Assembly (NCBI GenBank): GCA_903887415.1 | Contig: CAISPO010000020.1 | Span: 80,305-144,304 of the forward strand | Direction: 5' to 3' | DNA from: an uncultured Bacteroidota bacterium | GTDB taxonomy: Bacteria; Bacteroidota; Bacteroidia; Chitinophagales; Chitinophagaceae | Length of the DNA: 64,000 nucleotides | In this document: positions 9,165 to 19,193 of the stretch, piece by piece | Layout: each line of letters begins with the position of its first letter | How positions within the stretch are numbered: the first letter of the stretch is position 1 | The notes under the pieces: generated by a model | Seen by the model: only the letters and a program-made list of their open reading frames with translations | What the model was told of the DNA's origin: nothing | Databases searched by the model: none | Program-made: the position numbers and the translations under genes

Positions 9165-9256
9165 ACTCCAAAGAAGAAGGTGATGTTGGGTAGGCGTGAG
9201 CCAACCACCCCAGATCGTCGCAAGCGACAATCGTCCCCGCCTAAAAACAGGAGGGG
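9124..9256. repeat. Palindromic repeat cluster across the cyclase stop codon
   Basis: Starts with ACCTCTCCCCGAGAG, runs through GAACTCCAAAGAAGAAGGTGA (same ends as 5334-5366), and continues with ATCGTCGCAAGCGACAATCG and CCCCGCCT...AGGAGGGGAGG hairpins. The cyclase stop codon (9162-9164) lies within the first unit. No gene lies between 9165 and 9284. Confidence 0.5.
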
Positions 9257-9284
9257 AGGTGTTACGCAGGCCCTGATTATCTTT

Positions 9285-10310
9285 CTATAACGCCTGAAAC
9301 TGCCTTAAAAACCGCACATCATTTTGTGAATAGAGGCGGAGGTCATTTACCTGAAACTTTATCTGGGTGATGCGCTCTACGCCCATGCCGAAGGCGAAGC
9401 CGGTGTAAACCTCGGGATCTATGTTGAAGTTGCGGAGCATGTTGGGATGTACCATGCCGCAGCCCAGGATCTCTACCCAGCCACTGTGCTTGCAGAGGCT
9501 ACAGCCTTTGCCGCCGCATACTGTGCAGGAAATATCCATCTCGGCGCTGGGCTCTGTGAAGGGGAAATAGGACGGGCGGAAACGTACTTTGGTATTCTCC
9601 CCAAACATTTCTGTTACGAAATAATAGAGCGTTTGTTTGAGGTCGGCGAAGGACACATTTTTATCTACATACAGCCCTTCGCACTGGTGAAAGAAGCAGT
9701 GTGCGCGGGCAGATATTGTCTCGTTGCGGTAAACCCTGCCAGGGCAGATAACGCGAATGGGCAGTGGCTGAGTTTCGAGTATGCGGGCCTGCACGGACGA
9801 TGTATGGGTACGCAATACCCAGTCCGGGTTTTGGGAAACATAGAATGTATCCTGCATATCGCGGGCGGGGTGATGCTCGGGCATGTTGAGCGAGGTGAAG
9901 TTGTGCCAGTCGTCTTCTATCTCCGGACCGGTGGCTACGCTGAATCCTATCTTCTCAAAAATAGAGACCATTTGATTTTCCACGATCCGTAAAGGATGAC
10001 GGGTACCTATGGGCAGCGGAGTACCGGGTAAAGTATTGTCTATCGCGGGGCCTTTGCCTGCACCACCGCTGTATTGTTCTTTGAAAGACTCGTACTTTTC
10101 TTCGGCCAGTTGCTTGAATGCGTTGAGCAGTTGACCGGCTTCTTTGCGCAGCTCGGGCGGTACTGTCTTCATTTCGCCGGCCACTTGTTTTACAATACCC
10201 TTGGTGCCGAGAAAACGGATACGGTAATTTTCCAGTTCGGCGGCATCAGCGGGGCTGAAGGCATTTATTTCCTGTTCGTGTATTTGTATTTGCTCCTGCA
10301 GGGATGGCAT
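9285..10310 (-). CDS. pheS: Phenylalanine--tRNA ligase, alpha subunit
   Basis: Charges tRNA-Phe as an alpha2-beta2 enzyme with PheT, which is not in this window. Start chosen at MPSLQEQ (ATG 10308-10310); the longer frame adds ten non-conserved residues. An N-terminal coiled coil (about 1-85) precedes the class II catalytic core with motif 2 (YRNETISARAHCFFHQCEG) and motif 3 (GFAFGMGVERITQIK). The 341-residue length fits the family. It stands alone, convergent with the cyclase gene and divergent from the PKD protein. Confidence 0.96.
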   Translation of the reverse strand: MPSLQEQIQIHEQEINAFSPADAAELENYRIRFLGTKGIVKQVAGEMKTVPPELRKEAGQLLNAFKQLAEEKYESFKEQYSGGAGKGPAIDNTLPGTPLPIGTRHPLRIVENQMVSIFEKIGFSVATGPEIEDDWHNFTSLNMPEHHPARDMQDTFYVSQNPDWVLRTHTSSVQARILETQPLPIRVICPGRVYRNETISARAHCFFHQCEGLYVDKNVSFADLKQTLYYFVTEMFGENTKVRFRPSYFPFTEPSAEMDISCTVCGGKGCSLCKHSGWVEILGCGMVHPNMLRNFNIDPEVYTGFAFGMGVERITQIKFQVNDLRLYSQNDVRFLRQFQAL

Positions 10311-10709
10311 AGTGGGGCAAAGGTATAATAATGAGTTCAAGGGTTAAAATGTTGCGGTAATATTTGCATCTGTTAATGCAACGCCAAAATCTGGCACGAT
10401 AAGTGCGTTCACAACAACAGGCCTCAAGGTGTGCAGTTTTCCCGATTTTAGTGTCCAGGCCCCCGAGCACGATACGTTTTTCTTGTTTTCTATTTTCAAA
10501 TGTCCGTAATACAGGTTGGGGCGAAAGTGATATTTGTTGCCGTGAATACAAATAAAATATAAACACATATCACATTAAAAGCTGTAATACAACATTAAAC
10601 AGATATATTAAAATATATTCCTAACGTTTTGTATTAAAACTACGTCTATTTAACAAAGTATTATTAACTTTAATTACCCTTTCGGTTTAACACTTTTTAA
10701 TATATACCT
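10311..10709. other. 399-bp divergent intergenic region
   Basis: Separates pheS (minus) from the T9SS cargo gene (plus). The right half is strongly A+T rich. Only imperfect promoter-like boxes (for example TAACTTTA near 10666) are visible. Short open frames on the minus strand show no domain and are rejected. Confidence 0.5.
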
Positions 10710-13700
10710 GTGAAGCCTTTTTATAACCGCATATTACTGTTCTTATTATTTTCTCTTTCAGCGTACTCTGTCAGCGGGCAAACTGCAAACTTTACTGAAG
10801 ATTATATTTCGGGCTGTGCGCCCCTCGTGGTGCATTATACCAATACCTCATCCGGAGCTACGAGCTATAGCTGGAACCTGGGCAATGGGGTAACAACCGC
10901 TCTTACCGACCCTTCCACCAGCTACCTTACGGCAGGCACTTATACAGTAACGCTCACTGCATACAGCGGGTCTTCATCAAGCACCCATTCCACCGTGATC
11001 ACGGTTTACCCCACACCAACGGTGAACTTTTATGCAAGCGATACATCGGTATGCTTTGGGACACCGGTAACGTTCACCAGTACCACATCATCCGGGGTTG
11101 CAGGGCCGATGACCTACTCCTGGAACTTTGGCGACGGAACTTCGAGCACAGCTACCAGCCCCAGCCATACTTTTCCGGGGCCGGGTTATTATAATATCAC
11201 CCTATCAGCCACCAATAGCCAGGGCTGTGTGAGCTCATTGACAAAAACCGCTTATATACACGTACTGTCGCCGCCGATAGCCAGCTTTAGCGCGAGCACT
11301 ACCTATATCTGCAACCCACCCGGCTCTGTAACCTTCACCAATACATCCTCTGGAACTGCGCCATATACCTGCAGCTGGTCGTTTGGAGATGGCGGCACCG
11401 GAACAGGTACTTCACCTACACATACTTATACCACAGATGGTTCTTATAATGTAACGCTTGTGGTAACCGATGCAAACGGCTGTAAAGACAGCCTAACGCT
11501 TCCGGCATATATCTACGTTGGCAGTGTCACGGCGGCTTTCACAGGGCCATCTACCGCCTGTGTCAATTCATCGGTAACATTTACCAATACCAGCAGCACA
11601 CATACCAGCAGCAACTGGACGTTTGGAGACGGTGGCAGTTCAACACTGAACGATGGTACCCATACTTATACGACACCAGGTACTTATACCATAACGCTTG
11701 TAGTAGGCTACGGCCCATGCACCAGCACGATTACCCATACCATAACGATCCTGCCCGGCGCTGTGGCTTCATTTTCGGTGTCGCCTACATGCCCTGCCCC
11801 TGCAGCAGCCACATTTACCGGTACTGTTCCCGGAGGGTCAACCGTAGTGTGGCATTATGGCGATGGCGGCACGGGAAGCGGCACCACATCAACACATACG
11901 TATGGGGCCTGTGGCACCTATACCGTGAGCATGATAGTTACCAACAGCAGCGGCTGCATTGACACTATAAACCAGGTATATACCAACTATAACCTACAGA
12001 TGAGCATTGATCATGATTCAATTCAGTCGGGCTGTGTGCCGTTAACTGCTCGTTTAAGTGTCCAGATCTGGTCGGACTGCCCGTCTTTTGCTCCCTACCC
12101 GTTTGCCATAACTTCCTATACATGGAATTTCGGAGATGGTTCACCTTTGTTTTCCGGGGGGATAACCACCTATCACACATATACTGCTGTGGGCACTTAT
12201 ACCGCGTCCATTTATATTACTACCGCAAACGGCTGCGTTGACACTGCGCATCTGATAGTGCTGGTGGGTACGCCTCCTGTTGCCGATTTTACTGCTATAC
12301 CCACTACCATATGCTATGGTTTACCCGATACTTTTCTTAACACCAGCACTGGCGCCACCAACTATCAATGGTTTTTTGGCGATGGAGGCGGCAGTACGGT
12401 CACCAACCCTACCTATACTTATACCGATCCGGGCACGTTTACAGTGATGCTGATCGCTTACAATAATGGGTGTCCGGATACCATGATCAGGACACTATAC
12501 CTGACCGTGGATTCACCGAAAGCAATAATACACGACAACTACCTTTGCATACCCGATGATGCAATGATCTTTGGAGACAGTTCGCTGGGGGATAATACCC
12601 ATCTGTGGATATTCGGGGATGGCACCACCTCAACAGCCGATACAGTAACGCACATTTTTCCTGGCCTGACCACATATACTGTGAGCCTGGCCACGTACAA
12701 TACAGCAAGCGGCTGCAGGGATACAGACCGGGTGATCGTGAACCTCTCCAGGCCAGTAATAGCTTTTAGCGCCAGTGACACTACAATATGCAGGGACCAG
12801 TGGGTGGTTATGACACCCACGGTCACGGGAGGCCCTGGTGTGGAGGAGTACTACTGGTACCGGAATGGGATAATGAGGGACGATACCAGTGCGGTCTATA
12901 CAGATACCTTTCACGTTACCGGTTTGTACGCGATCACGCTCATCATTGAGGATTCCCACCTGTGCCTTGATACGCTTATGAAGCCCAATTACATTCATGT
13001 GGCGAAGCCCGTTGCTGCATTCACGGATATACCTGCGTCGGGTTGTGTGCCGCTTCCTGTGCATTTTACAGATATTACTACAGACCTGGCGGGAGTGCCG
13101 CTCACCAGCTTTGCCTGGACCTATGGCGATGGCGCGTCTGCAACTGTGGGGATAACTACTGCTGCTCATACCTATACTGCTGCAGGAACATTTTCCGTGA
13201 CAGAAATAGTTACAGACAGTTATGGCTGTAAAGACACGGCAACCGGAACTGTGAATGCTTATAAGCCTGTTGCGGCTTTTAATGCAGTGCCGACTTTTCC
13301 TTGTGTGGGCGCTACTGTTGATTTCAACAATACCTCTACCGGCGCAGCTACCGCATCCTGGCAATTTGGTGATGGCGGTACATCGACAGCAATGTCACCC
13401 ACACATATTTATACAGCTTCCGGTACCTATACGGTACGGCTTATTGTTACCGATATTCATGGCTGCTCAGATACGGCCACCTATGTAAATTATATAACCG
13501 TGACACAGCCGGTAGCGGCCTTCTCAGAAAGCGATTCTTTCTCCATTTGCCCGCCGCTGTCAGAACTGTTCACAAATCTTAGCACCGGAGCGGTAGGATA
13601 TTACTGGACATTTGGCGACGGCAACTCTTCTACCAATGTATCACCAGGCAATCTCTATATAACGTCCGGCTCTTTCACGGTAACGCTTGTGGCCAGCAAT

Positions 13701-15227
13701 CTGTATGGATGCAAGGACACTGCTACCGAGCGTGTTGTAGTATATGGCTATGCGGGAGGGTTTAATTATACACCTGATACCGGCTGCGCACCGCTCACTG
13801 TTTACTTTACCTCAACGATCACCAATGTGCCCTTCATTATATGGGATTTTGGAGATGGCACTACAAGCAGCAATACATCTACAGAGGATACCGTCCACAC
13901 TTATACGTTGCCTGGTGGTTACGTGCCAAAGCTGATACTGAGCGACAATACAGGGTGCCAGAATTCGAGCCTGGGGCCGGATACTATCAAAGTGGATGCG
14001 GTTACAACAGGGTTCAGAACCACCAATGCGTGTCTCGGAGACTCCGTTAATTTCATCGACAGTTCGGGCAGTTACTGGTCCACGGTAAACAAAGTATTCT
14101 GGTCGTTTGGAACGGATACCACCAGTGCAACAAGCCCTACCTACTACTATGGCACTGCAGGTACATACAGCGTGACACTGACCGCGACAGATGCCTGGGG
14201 TTGCTATAGTACGGTAACGGAAAATGTTATTATTTATCCGCCGCCAGCGATCACTGCATCACCGGATACCACAATTTGTGTGGGGGATAAAGCCACGCTT
14301 ACCGGCTTCGGAGGTGTGAGCTATGTCTGGAGCCCGCCGGCAACATTGAGCTGTACAGCTTGTAATCCTACCCATGCGGCAACGACCGTGGTAACCACCT
14401 ACACTGTTGTAGGTACAGATGAGCATGGCTGCAAAAACTTTGACACAGTTACCGTATTCCTGAAAACACAAACAGTAAGTGTGGGATACGGTGATACCGC
14501 GGTTTGTTATGGAACCAAGGTGCAGATATGGGATTCGGGGGCTACGAAATTTACATGGTCGCCACCAATGGGGCTGAGCAGCACCACTATTGCAGACCCA
14601 ACCGCAGACCCAACCGTGACGACCACTTATACGGTTACGGCCCAGTTGGGCAGTTGCGCACCTGATGTAAATTATGTGACCATCATTGTGTATCCATTGC
14701 CCACCGTGAACGCGGGCGATGACCAGACACTGATAGCCGGCTCAACAGCACAATTGAAAGCTACGGGGAATGACATAAACACCTATAGCTGGAGCCCGGA
14801 TGAGACACTAAGCTGCAGTACCTGTTATAACCCTGTTGCCAGTATGTCGGTAACGACTACTTATGTTGTAGATGTGACTTCTATACACGACTGCAGGAAT
14901 TCGGATTCTGTGACGATCCATTTGTATTGCAGCTCCGGCCAGGTATTTATCCCTAACTCATTTACACCAAATGGTGATGGACAAAATGATGTGTTTTATC
15001 CGCGGGGTACAGGCATATCGAATATTAAGTCGTTCCGTATTTATAACCGCTGGGGCGAGCTGATGTTCGAACGGACCAACATAGCCATGAATGATGAGTC
15101 GAATGCATGGGATGGGACATTTGGCGGGGCCACGCCGCGGCCGGATGTGTATGTGTATGTGGTGGACGCTATTTGCGAAACAGGGGAACCGATATTTATT
15201 AAGGGGGATGTAACCATTATTCGATAG
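10710..15227 (+). CDS. T9SS-exported PKD-repeat protein with gliding-motility C-terminal domain
   Basis: Large cell-surface adhesin-like protein of 1505 residues. A signal peptide (about 1-24, ending SVSGQ) is followed by about 14 PKD-type modules with the usual W.FGDG..S and YTVTL.V.......GC pattern, three Ig-like modules (W.PP..LS.), and a C-terminal domain of about 95 residues (IPNSFTPNGDGQNDVF, FRIYNRWGELMFE, WDGTFGG) that is the type B sorting signal of the type IX secretion system. The start is GTG; no ATG option exists near the signal peptide. The next gene, a PorP/SprF protein three bases downstream, is the usual partner for such cargo. Ligand unknown. Confidence 0.95.
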   Translation: MKPFYNRILLFLLFSLSAYSVSGQTANFTEDYISGCAPLVVHYTNTSSGATSYSWNLGNGVTTALTDPSTSYLTAGTYTVTLTAYSGSSSSTHSTVITVYPTPTVNFYASDTSVCFGTPVTFTSTTSSGVAGPMTYSWNFGDGTSSTATSPSHTFPGPGYYNITLSATNSQGCVSSLTKTAYIHVLSPPIASFSASTTYICNPPGSVTFTNTSSGTAPYTCSWSFGDGGTGTGTSPTHTYTTDGSYNVTLVVTDANGCKDSLTLPAYIYVGSVTAAFTGPSTACVNSSVTFTNTSSTHTSSNWTFGDGGSSTLNDGTHTYTTPGTYTITLVVGYGPCTSTITHTITILPGAVASFSVSPTCPAPAAATFTGTVPGGSTVVWHYGDGGTGSGTTSTHTYGACGTYTVSMIVTNSSGCIDTINQVYTNYNLQMSIDHDSIQSGCVPLTARLSVQIWSDCPSFAPYPFAITSYTWNFGDGSPLFSGGITTYHTYTAVGTYTASIYITTANGCVDTAHLIVLVGTPPVADFTAIPTTICYGLPDTFLNTSTGATNYQWFFGDGGGSTVTNPTYTYTDPGTFTVMLIAYNNGCPDTMIRTLYLTVDSPKAIIHDNYLCIPDDAMIFGDSSLGDNTHLWIFGDGTTSTADTVTHIFPGLTTYTVSLATYNTASGCRDTDRVIVNLSRPVIAFSASDTTICRDQWVVMTPTVTGGPGVEEYYWYRNGIMRDDTSAVYTDTFHVTGLYAITLIIEDSHLCLDTLMKPNYIHVAKPVAAFTDIPASGCVPLPVHFTDITTDLAGVPLTSFAWTYGDGASATVGITTAAHTYTAAGTFSVTEIVTDSYGCKDTATGTVNAYKPVAAFNAVPTFPCVGATVDFNNTSTGAATASWQFGDGGTSTAMSPTHIYTASGTYTVRLIVTDIHGCSDTATYVNYITVTQPVAAFSESDSFSICPPLSELFTNLSTGAVGYYWTFGDGNSSTNVSPGNLYITSGSFTVTLVASNLYGCKDTATERVVVYGYAGGFNYTPDTGCAPLTVYFTSTITNVPFIIWDFGDGTTSSNTSTEDTVHTYTLPGGYVPKLILSDNTGCQNSSLGPDTIKVDAVTTGFRTTNACLGDSVNFIDSSGSYWSTVNKVFWSFGTDTTSATSPTYYYGTAGTYSVTLTATDAWGCYSTVTENVIIYPPPAITASPDTTICVGDKATLTGFGGVSYVWSPPATLSCTACNPTHAATTVVTTYTVVGTDEHGCKNFDTVTVFLKTQTVSVGYGDTAVCYGTKVQIWDSGATKFTWSPPMGLSSTTIADPTADPTVTTTYTVTAQLGSCAPDVNYVTIIVYPLPTVNAGDDQTLIAGSTAQLKATGNDINTYSWSPDETLSCSTCYNPVASMSVTTTYVVDVTSIHDCRNSDSVTIHLYCSSGQVFIPNSFTPNGDGQNDVFYPRGTGISNIKSFRIYNRWGELMFERTNIAMNDESNAWDGTFGGATPRPDVYVYVVDAICETGEPIFIKGDVTIIR

Positions 15228-15230
15228 CAA

Positions 15231-16304
15231 ATGAAAATCCAAGGGTTAAAATCCAAATTCCAAGTAAGTATAGCAACAATCGGTTGCTTTGGGGGGATTT
15301 TTATTGCCTTACTTCCCCACAAATCGATTGCGCAGGCAGATATACACTTCTCACAGTTTTATGAAACATCTATACTGCGAAACCCTGCGCTGACAGGTGT
15401 TTTCGCGGAAGATTATAAGTTTGGCGTTTACTACCGGAACCAATGGAGCAGCATCAGCAACCCATTTCAGACAGGGCTGGTAAGCGCAGAGACACATATT
15501 CCTGTAGGCAGGCAAAGGGTAGATTTTTTGAGCTTTGGCCTACTGGGTTATGGTGATGAGGCGGGAAGCATAGACCAGAAAATAACAGCCGTTTACCCTG
15601 CTGTCAACTACAACAAACTGCTATCTGACCAGCATAACACTTATTTGTCGGTGGGCTTTACCGGGGGTTATGTGCAGTATAGTTTTGACCCCGGAAAGGC
15701 CACCTTCAACAACCAATACCAGAACGGGCATTTCAATCCCGCCAATCCATCGCTGGAAAACCTGCCTAACCCCAAGATGACGATGTATGATGCCGGGGCA
15801 GGTGTTAACCTCAATACTACTGCCGGAAATGCAAACAATATCACTTACATCATCGGCTTTTCAGGCTATCATTTTACCCAGCCGAAATTCAGCTATTACC
15901 AAGCCTCCGGGCTTACCGAAAACATGCGCTTTAACGGAAACCTGGGCATGGGGGGCAGCATTTCCGAAACTGTATCGCTGGTAGCCCAGGGCAATTATGC
16001 AAAGCAAGGCACCTACTCAGAAATAATGATAGGCGCACTGCTAAGCTGGGCAGCCGGCACACAATATGGAGAAGAAACGATGGTGCTCTCCGGCGGGGCA
16101 TACTACCGCTATGGCGATGCGGTGATACCTGTAGTGAAGCTGAAATATAAGCAGATGGCCCTGGGGGTGAGCTATGACGTGAATGTATCGAGCCTGAAAG
16201 ATGCGAGCAAGATGCAAGGCGCGTATGAAGTGACCGTGTTCATAACGGGCAGGTACCCTGATAAAAATGGCATTTCCAGGAAGACGGTTTGCCCGAGGTT
16301 TTAA
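15231..16304 (+). CDS. PorP/SprF-family outer-membrane protein (type IX secretion)
   Basis: Outer-membrane beta-barrel of 357 residues. After a signal peptide (ending near IAQA) it shows the family hallmark DIHFSQFYETSILRNPALTG, then alternating strand-like segments up to a C-terminal barrel end. Family members help export or anchor T9SS type B cargo. It begins three bases after the PKD gene stop, so the two are surely cotranscribed and perhaps translationally coupled. The C-terminal tail (ITGRYPDKNGISRKTVCPRF) is more polar than the barrel. Confidence 0.92.
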   Translation: MKIQGLKSKFQVSIATIGCFGGIFIALLPHKSIAQADIHFSQFYETSILRNPALTGVFAEDYKFGVYYRNQWSSISNPFQTGLVSAETHIPVGRQRVDFLSFGLLGYGDEAGSIDQKITAVYPAVNYNKLLSDQHNTYLSVGFTGGYVQYSFDPGKATFNNQYQNGHFNPANPSLENLPNPKMTMYDAGAGVNLNTTAGNANNITYIIGFSGYHFTQPKFSYYQASGLTENMRFNGNLGMGGSISETVSLVAQGNYAKQGTYSEIMIGALLSWAAGTQYGEETMVLSGGAYYRYGDAVIPVVKLKYKQMALGVSYDVNVSSLKDASKMQGAYEVTVFITGRYPDKNGISRKTVCPRF

Positions 16305-16388
16305 GAAAACGTTCTCTCAGAAAGGCGCTGTTCATTCATTTTTTTTAAGGGAGTAGCATCGAAGTCGATGGATGGCATGCAGAGCAGC

Positions 16389-16886
16389 TTACTGCATCTT
16401 TGCGGACAGGTGTACATTCCAGACATCGCCATAATGGTCGGTCTGGTAGGAGTCGTAGTACATCATGTGCTGGTTGCGCATCACGGTGAGCACTTCGAAT
16501 GCCACTGTGTCGATAGAGCCGGCGGGCGAGGTGAAGTATTGGTAATACCTGGCGCCGGCCAAAGTTTGGTAGATAAGGGTATTGGTAATTTTGTTGTCGG
16601 ATACCAGCGTCATGGTATCGGCTATCACTTCTCCGTCGAACATATGAGTGGGCATATAATAGTTGGCATATAGCTGCGTACTGTTCAGGTCTGTGATGGT
16701 GAAAGTGTCATTCAGCACCTTCACACTGGTGACCCATTGATAATTGGTATCCCGACCGACAATGGTATCTGTCCCGCTCCAGTAGTAATTGCCGCTGATG
16801 CCATAGGGCGCGCTGCCCCCACCGGAATTTTTGAAACAACCGGAACAACAGCATATAATAAGAAACGCCGGCAAGATGTTTCGCAT
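16389..16886 (-). CDS. Hypothetical lipoprotein
   Basis: 165 residues starting at MRNILPAF (ATG 16884-16886), chosen because it begins a lipoprotein signal with the lipobox region IICCCSGC; the longer frame adds 33 residues with no signal character. After a Gly/Ser linker the protein is rich in Thr, Tyr and Asp, typical of small beta-sandwich lipoproteins of Bacteroidota. No function is recognised. It is divergent from the GNAT gene. Confidence 0.75.
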   Translation of the reverse strand: MRNILPAFLIICCCSGCFKNSGGGSAPYGISGNYYWSGTDTIVGRDTNYQWVTSVKVLNDTFTITDLNSTQLYANYYMPTHMFDGEVIADTMTLVSDNKITNTLIYQTLAGARYYQYFTSPAGSIDTVAFEVLTVMRNQHMMYYDSYQTDHYGDVWNVHLSAKMQ

Positions 16887-17022
16887 ACCATAAAGATACG
16901 GAAATAGCAGATGACCGTGGCCGTGCAGAGATGCGCTTTTCTGAGTACCTGCTACGAGATTGGCCACCACGAACAACAAGTGCATTTTTGAATATCTTCA
17001 CAAACTGAAACATCAATCGAAC

Positions 17023-17475
17023 ATGTACCTGCTCAAAAGAACAACTTCTGAAGATCCCGACTTTAAAAAATTGGTTGCAGCACTCGACAAAGATCTGGCC
17101 CGCAGAAACGGTGACAGCAATGATTTCTTCGCACAGTTCAATAAAACAGACCTGATAAAAAATGTTGTGGTTGCCTATGACAACGACCTTCCAGTGGGCT
17201 GTGGCGCTATGAAAGAATTTGACAACGCAACAATGGAGATCAAGAGAATGTTTGTACCATTAGAAAATCGTGGAAAGGGAATTGCGGCAAATGTTTTGAA
17301 AGAGTTAGAGAAATGGGCATGTGAATCAGGATATAAAAGGTGTATTTTAGAAACCGGAGACAAAATGCCGGAAGCAATTGCCCTATACATGAAAAATGAT
17401 TTCAGAATAATTCCAAACTATGGCCAATATGCAAATGTAGAAAGCAGCATTTGCTTTGAAAAAGATCTTAAATAA
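17023..17475 (+). CDS. GNAT family N-acetyltransferase
   Basis: 150-residue acetyl-CoA-dependent acetyltransferase. Start at MYLLKRTT (17023), which matches the usual beginning of the fold; upstream codons in frame are not conserved-looking. The acetyl-CoA pyrophosphate-binding motif is seen as RGKGIA (about residue 86), preceded by EIKRMFV and followed by the amphipathic helix and a RCILETG strand. The substrate cannot be told from sequence. Confidence 0.9.
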   Translation: MYLLKRTTSEDPDFKKLVAALDKDLARRNGDSNDFFAQFNKTDLIKNVVVAYDNDLPVGCGAMKEFDNATMEIKRMFVPLENRGKGIAANVLKELEKWACESGYKRCILETGDKMPEAIALYMKNDFRIIPNYGQYANVESSICFEKDLK

Positions 17476-17597
17476 ATATTGTACTCCAGATCGATATACC
17501 CACGAAGGCGTGGTATTCACCTTCATTTTGAGGCTTGTCACCGAAAAGCATTTAGCTGCGAGCATCTGTCAGTGTAGTTTTGGTGAAAATTTATTTT

Positions 17598-17894
17598 ATG
17601 AAAAAAAGATGGATGAAAATACCGTTCGTTATTGCGATAGGTGCACTGGCGCTGTTTGTTTTTAGCGGCGCTGTTATGTTCTTATGGAATCATATTTTGC
17701 CTGGAGTGTTCCATATCGGGGTTATCACATTGTGGCAAGCTGCTGGCATTTTGCTGTTGTGCAGGCTGTTGTTTGGCGGCTTCAAAGGACGGCATGGCAG
17801 GTGGCGCGGGAGGAAACAAATGTTCGGCCAGTGGCAGGATATGACGCCGGAAGAAAAGGAGTTGTTTAAACAGCGGGCGCATTGCTGCAGGTAA
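17598..17894 (+). CDS. Small two-helix membrane protein, function unknown
   Basis: 98 residues. Start at MKKRWMK (17598). Two hydrophobic helices (about 8-30 and 41-62) are followed by an Arg/Gly-rich cytoplasmic tail (FKGRHGRWRGRKQ) and a helix with MTPEEKELFKQR ending in HCCR. The tail could bind a nucleic acid or a protein partner, but nothing identifies its job. Confidence 0.7.
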   Translation: MKKRWMKIPFVIAIGALALFVFSGAVMFLWNHILPGVFHIGVITLWQAAGILLLCRLLFGGFKGRHGRWRGRKQMFGQWQDMTPEEKELFKQRAHCCR

Positions 17895-18053
17895 TGTCTC
17901 GCGAAAAGAATCTCTCGCAAAGGCGCAAAGCTCGCAATTCATTTCTTTTGTTTTTAAGGTCGCCAAATGCCAGCAAGGTATTTTTGCAAACATAATGGAT
18001 GTAGTTTCCCTGTTTCGTTTAAGGGGCCAAGAGTGAATGAGGCAGTTAAATGA

Positions 18054-19193
18054 TCAGAACGGATGGCCGGAAGTTCCGTTGATAAGGGCTTTGCGGACAA
18101 AGGGCATTGCGTTTGCGGTTTTGATAAAGAAAGCGGTAGTACTGCCTTTGCCGAAGTTGCTTTGTACAAGCCGGCCCAGGGAGATGCGTTTTGAAAAAGC
18201 TGTTTTCCAGGCTGTGGTGTAGTTGTTTTCCATTTCAATACGGGAGATGCGGGCTTGAAGAAATTCGTCAGCAAGGGCAGCTGCGATCTTTGATGCACGG
18301 AGCGCCATGCTCATGCCATTGCCACAAAGAGGTGTTATCATACCTGCGGCATCGCCCAGCAGCAGCACATGCTCTTCCACCTGTGCCTTCTTTTCAAAGC
18401 TGATCTGCGAAATGGTGACGGGCGATTCGTAAAGAAACTCAGCATCGCTGAATATTTTGTGGAGCCAAGGGTTTTTCATCACCACATCCTGCTCCAGCTT
18501 TTTTATATCATTGCCGCATTTGTGCAAGCTGGCGGCCGTGGTGAGGTAGCACAGGCAGGTCGTGTTATCTTCCACTTGCGAGATACCACAATAACCGTTA
18601 TCGAAATTGTGCAGGCCCACCGTATCAGCCGGCCATGGGTAACTGATGTGATACTTAACGGCGATATAGTTGTTGAGCGCACCTATCTTTTCTGTAATAA
18701 AAGGCCGGCGCCACTTTACATCTATGTTGCTGCGCTTGCCCCAGGAGCCTAAAACTACCGACGCTTTATATTCCTGCCCTTTGGCGGTGACGGTAAAAGA
18801 ATCGTTTTCCCATTGCACATTGTCGGCGCGGGTTTTTGTGAGCAGCGTGGCGCCGGCGTTTTGTGCCAGTGCTGCAAGTGCAGCGTCCAGCTTGTACCTG
18901 CTGATGCCGAAGCCGCCCTGTGGCAATACGGTATTCAATTCATTGCCACGCGCATCTGTGACCTGCAATTTATTGATCACCGGTAAGTGCATATCGTCAA
19001 CCGGGATACCAAGGCTTTGCAGAAAGGGTTTGCTTTCCATGCTTATGTACTCGCCGCATACTTTGTGCCTCGGATAGCTCTCTTTTTCCAGCACCAGCAC
19101 CTTGTATTGCCGCTGTGAGAGTAGAATAGCCGCAGAAAGCCCCGCCAGCCCGCCGCCAATGATGGCCACATCGTATGAATTGCTACTGCTCAT
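18054..19193 (-). CDS. FAD-dependent oxidoreductase of the polyketide operon
   Basis: 379-residue flavoprotein of the geranylgeranyl-reductase/PHBH-like family. The N-terminal dinucleotide fold GGGLAGLSAAILLS and the later LLLGDAAGMITPLCGNGM segment (FAD ribityl contact) are clear; CGEYIS matches the conserved C-G-E of the family. Start MSSSNSYD at 19193 overlaps the methyltransferase stop by 11 bases; an ATG three codons upstream is possible. As the last gene of the type III PKS operon it most likely oxidises or hydroxylates the polyketide. Confidence 0.88.
   Translation of the reverse strand: MSSSNSYDVAIIGGGLAGLSAAILLSQRQYKVLVLEKESYPRHKVCGEYISMESKPFLQSLGIPVDDMHLPVINKLQVTDARGNELNTVLPQGGFGISRYKLDAALAALAQNAGATLLTKTRADNVQWENDSFTVTAKGQEYKASVVLGSWGKRSNIDVKWRRPFITEKIGALNNYIAVKYHISYPWPADTVGLHNFDNGYCGISQVEDNTTCLCYLTTAASLHKCGNDIKKLEQDVVMKNPWLHKIFSDAEFLYESPVTISQISFEKKAQVEEHVLLLGDAAGMITPLCGNGMSMALRASKIAAALADEFLQARISRIEMENNYTTAWKTAFSKRISLGRLVQSNFGKGSTTAFFIKTANAMPFVRKALINGTSGHPF

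Noticed and set aside
12630..13364. Minus-strand open frame of 244 codons within the PKD gene
   Set aside because: Shadow of repetitive PKD coding sequence; composition is repetitive and matches no family.
10860..14230. Regularly repeated DNA in the PKD gene as a possible CRISPR or satellite
   Set aside because: The periodicity comes from protein modules of about 85-90 residues inside one open frame.
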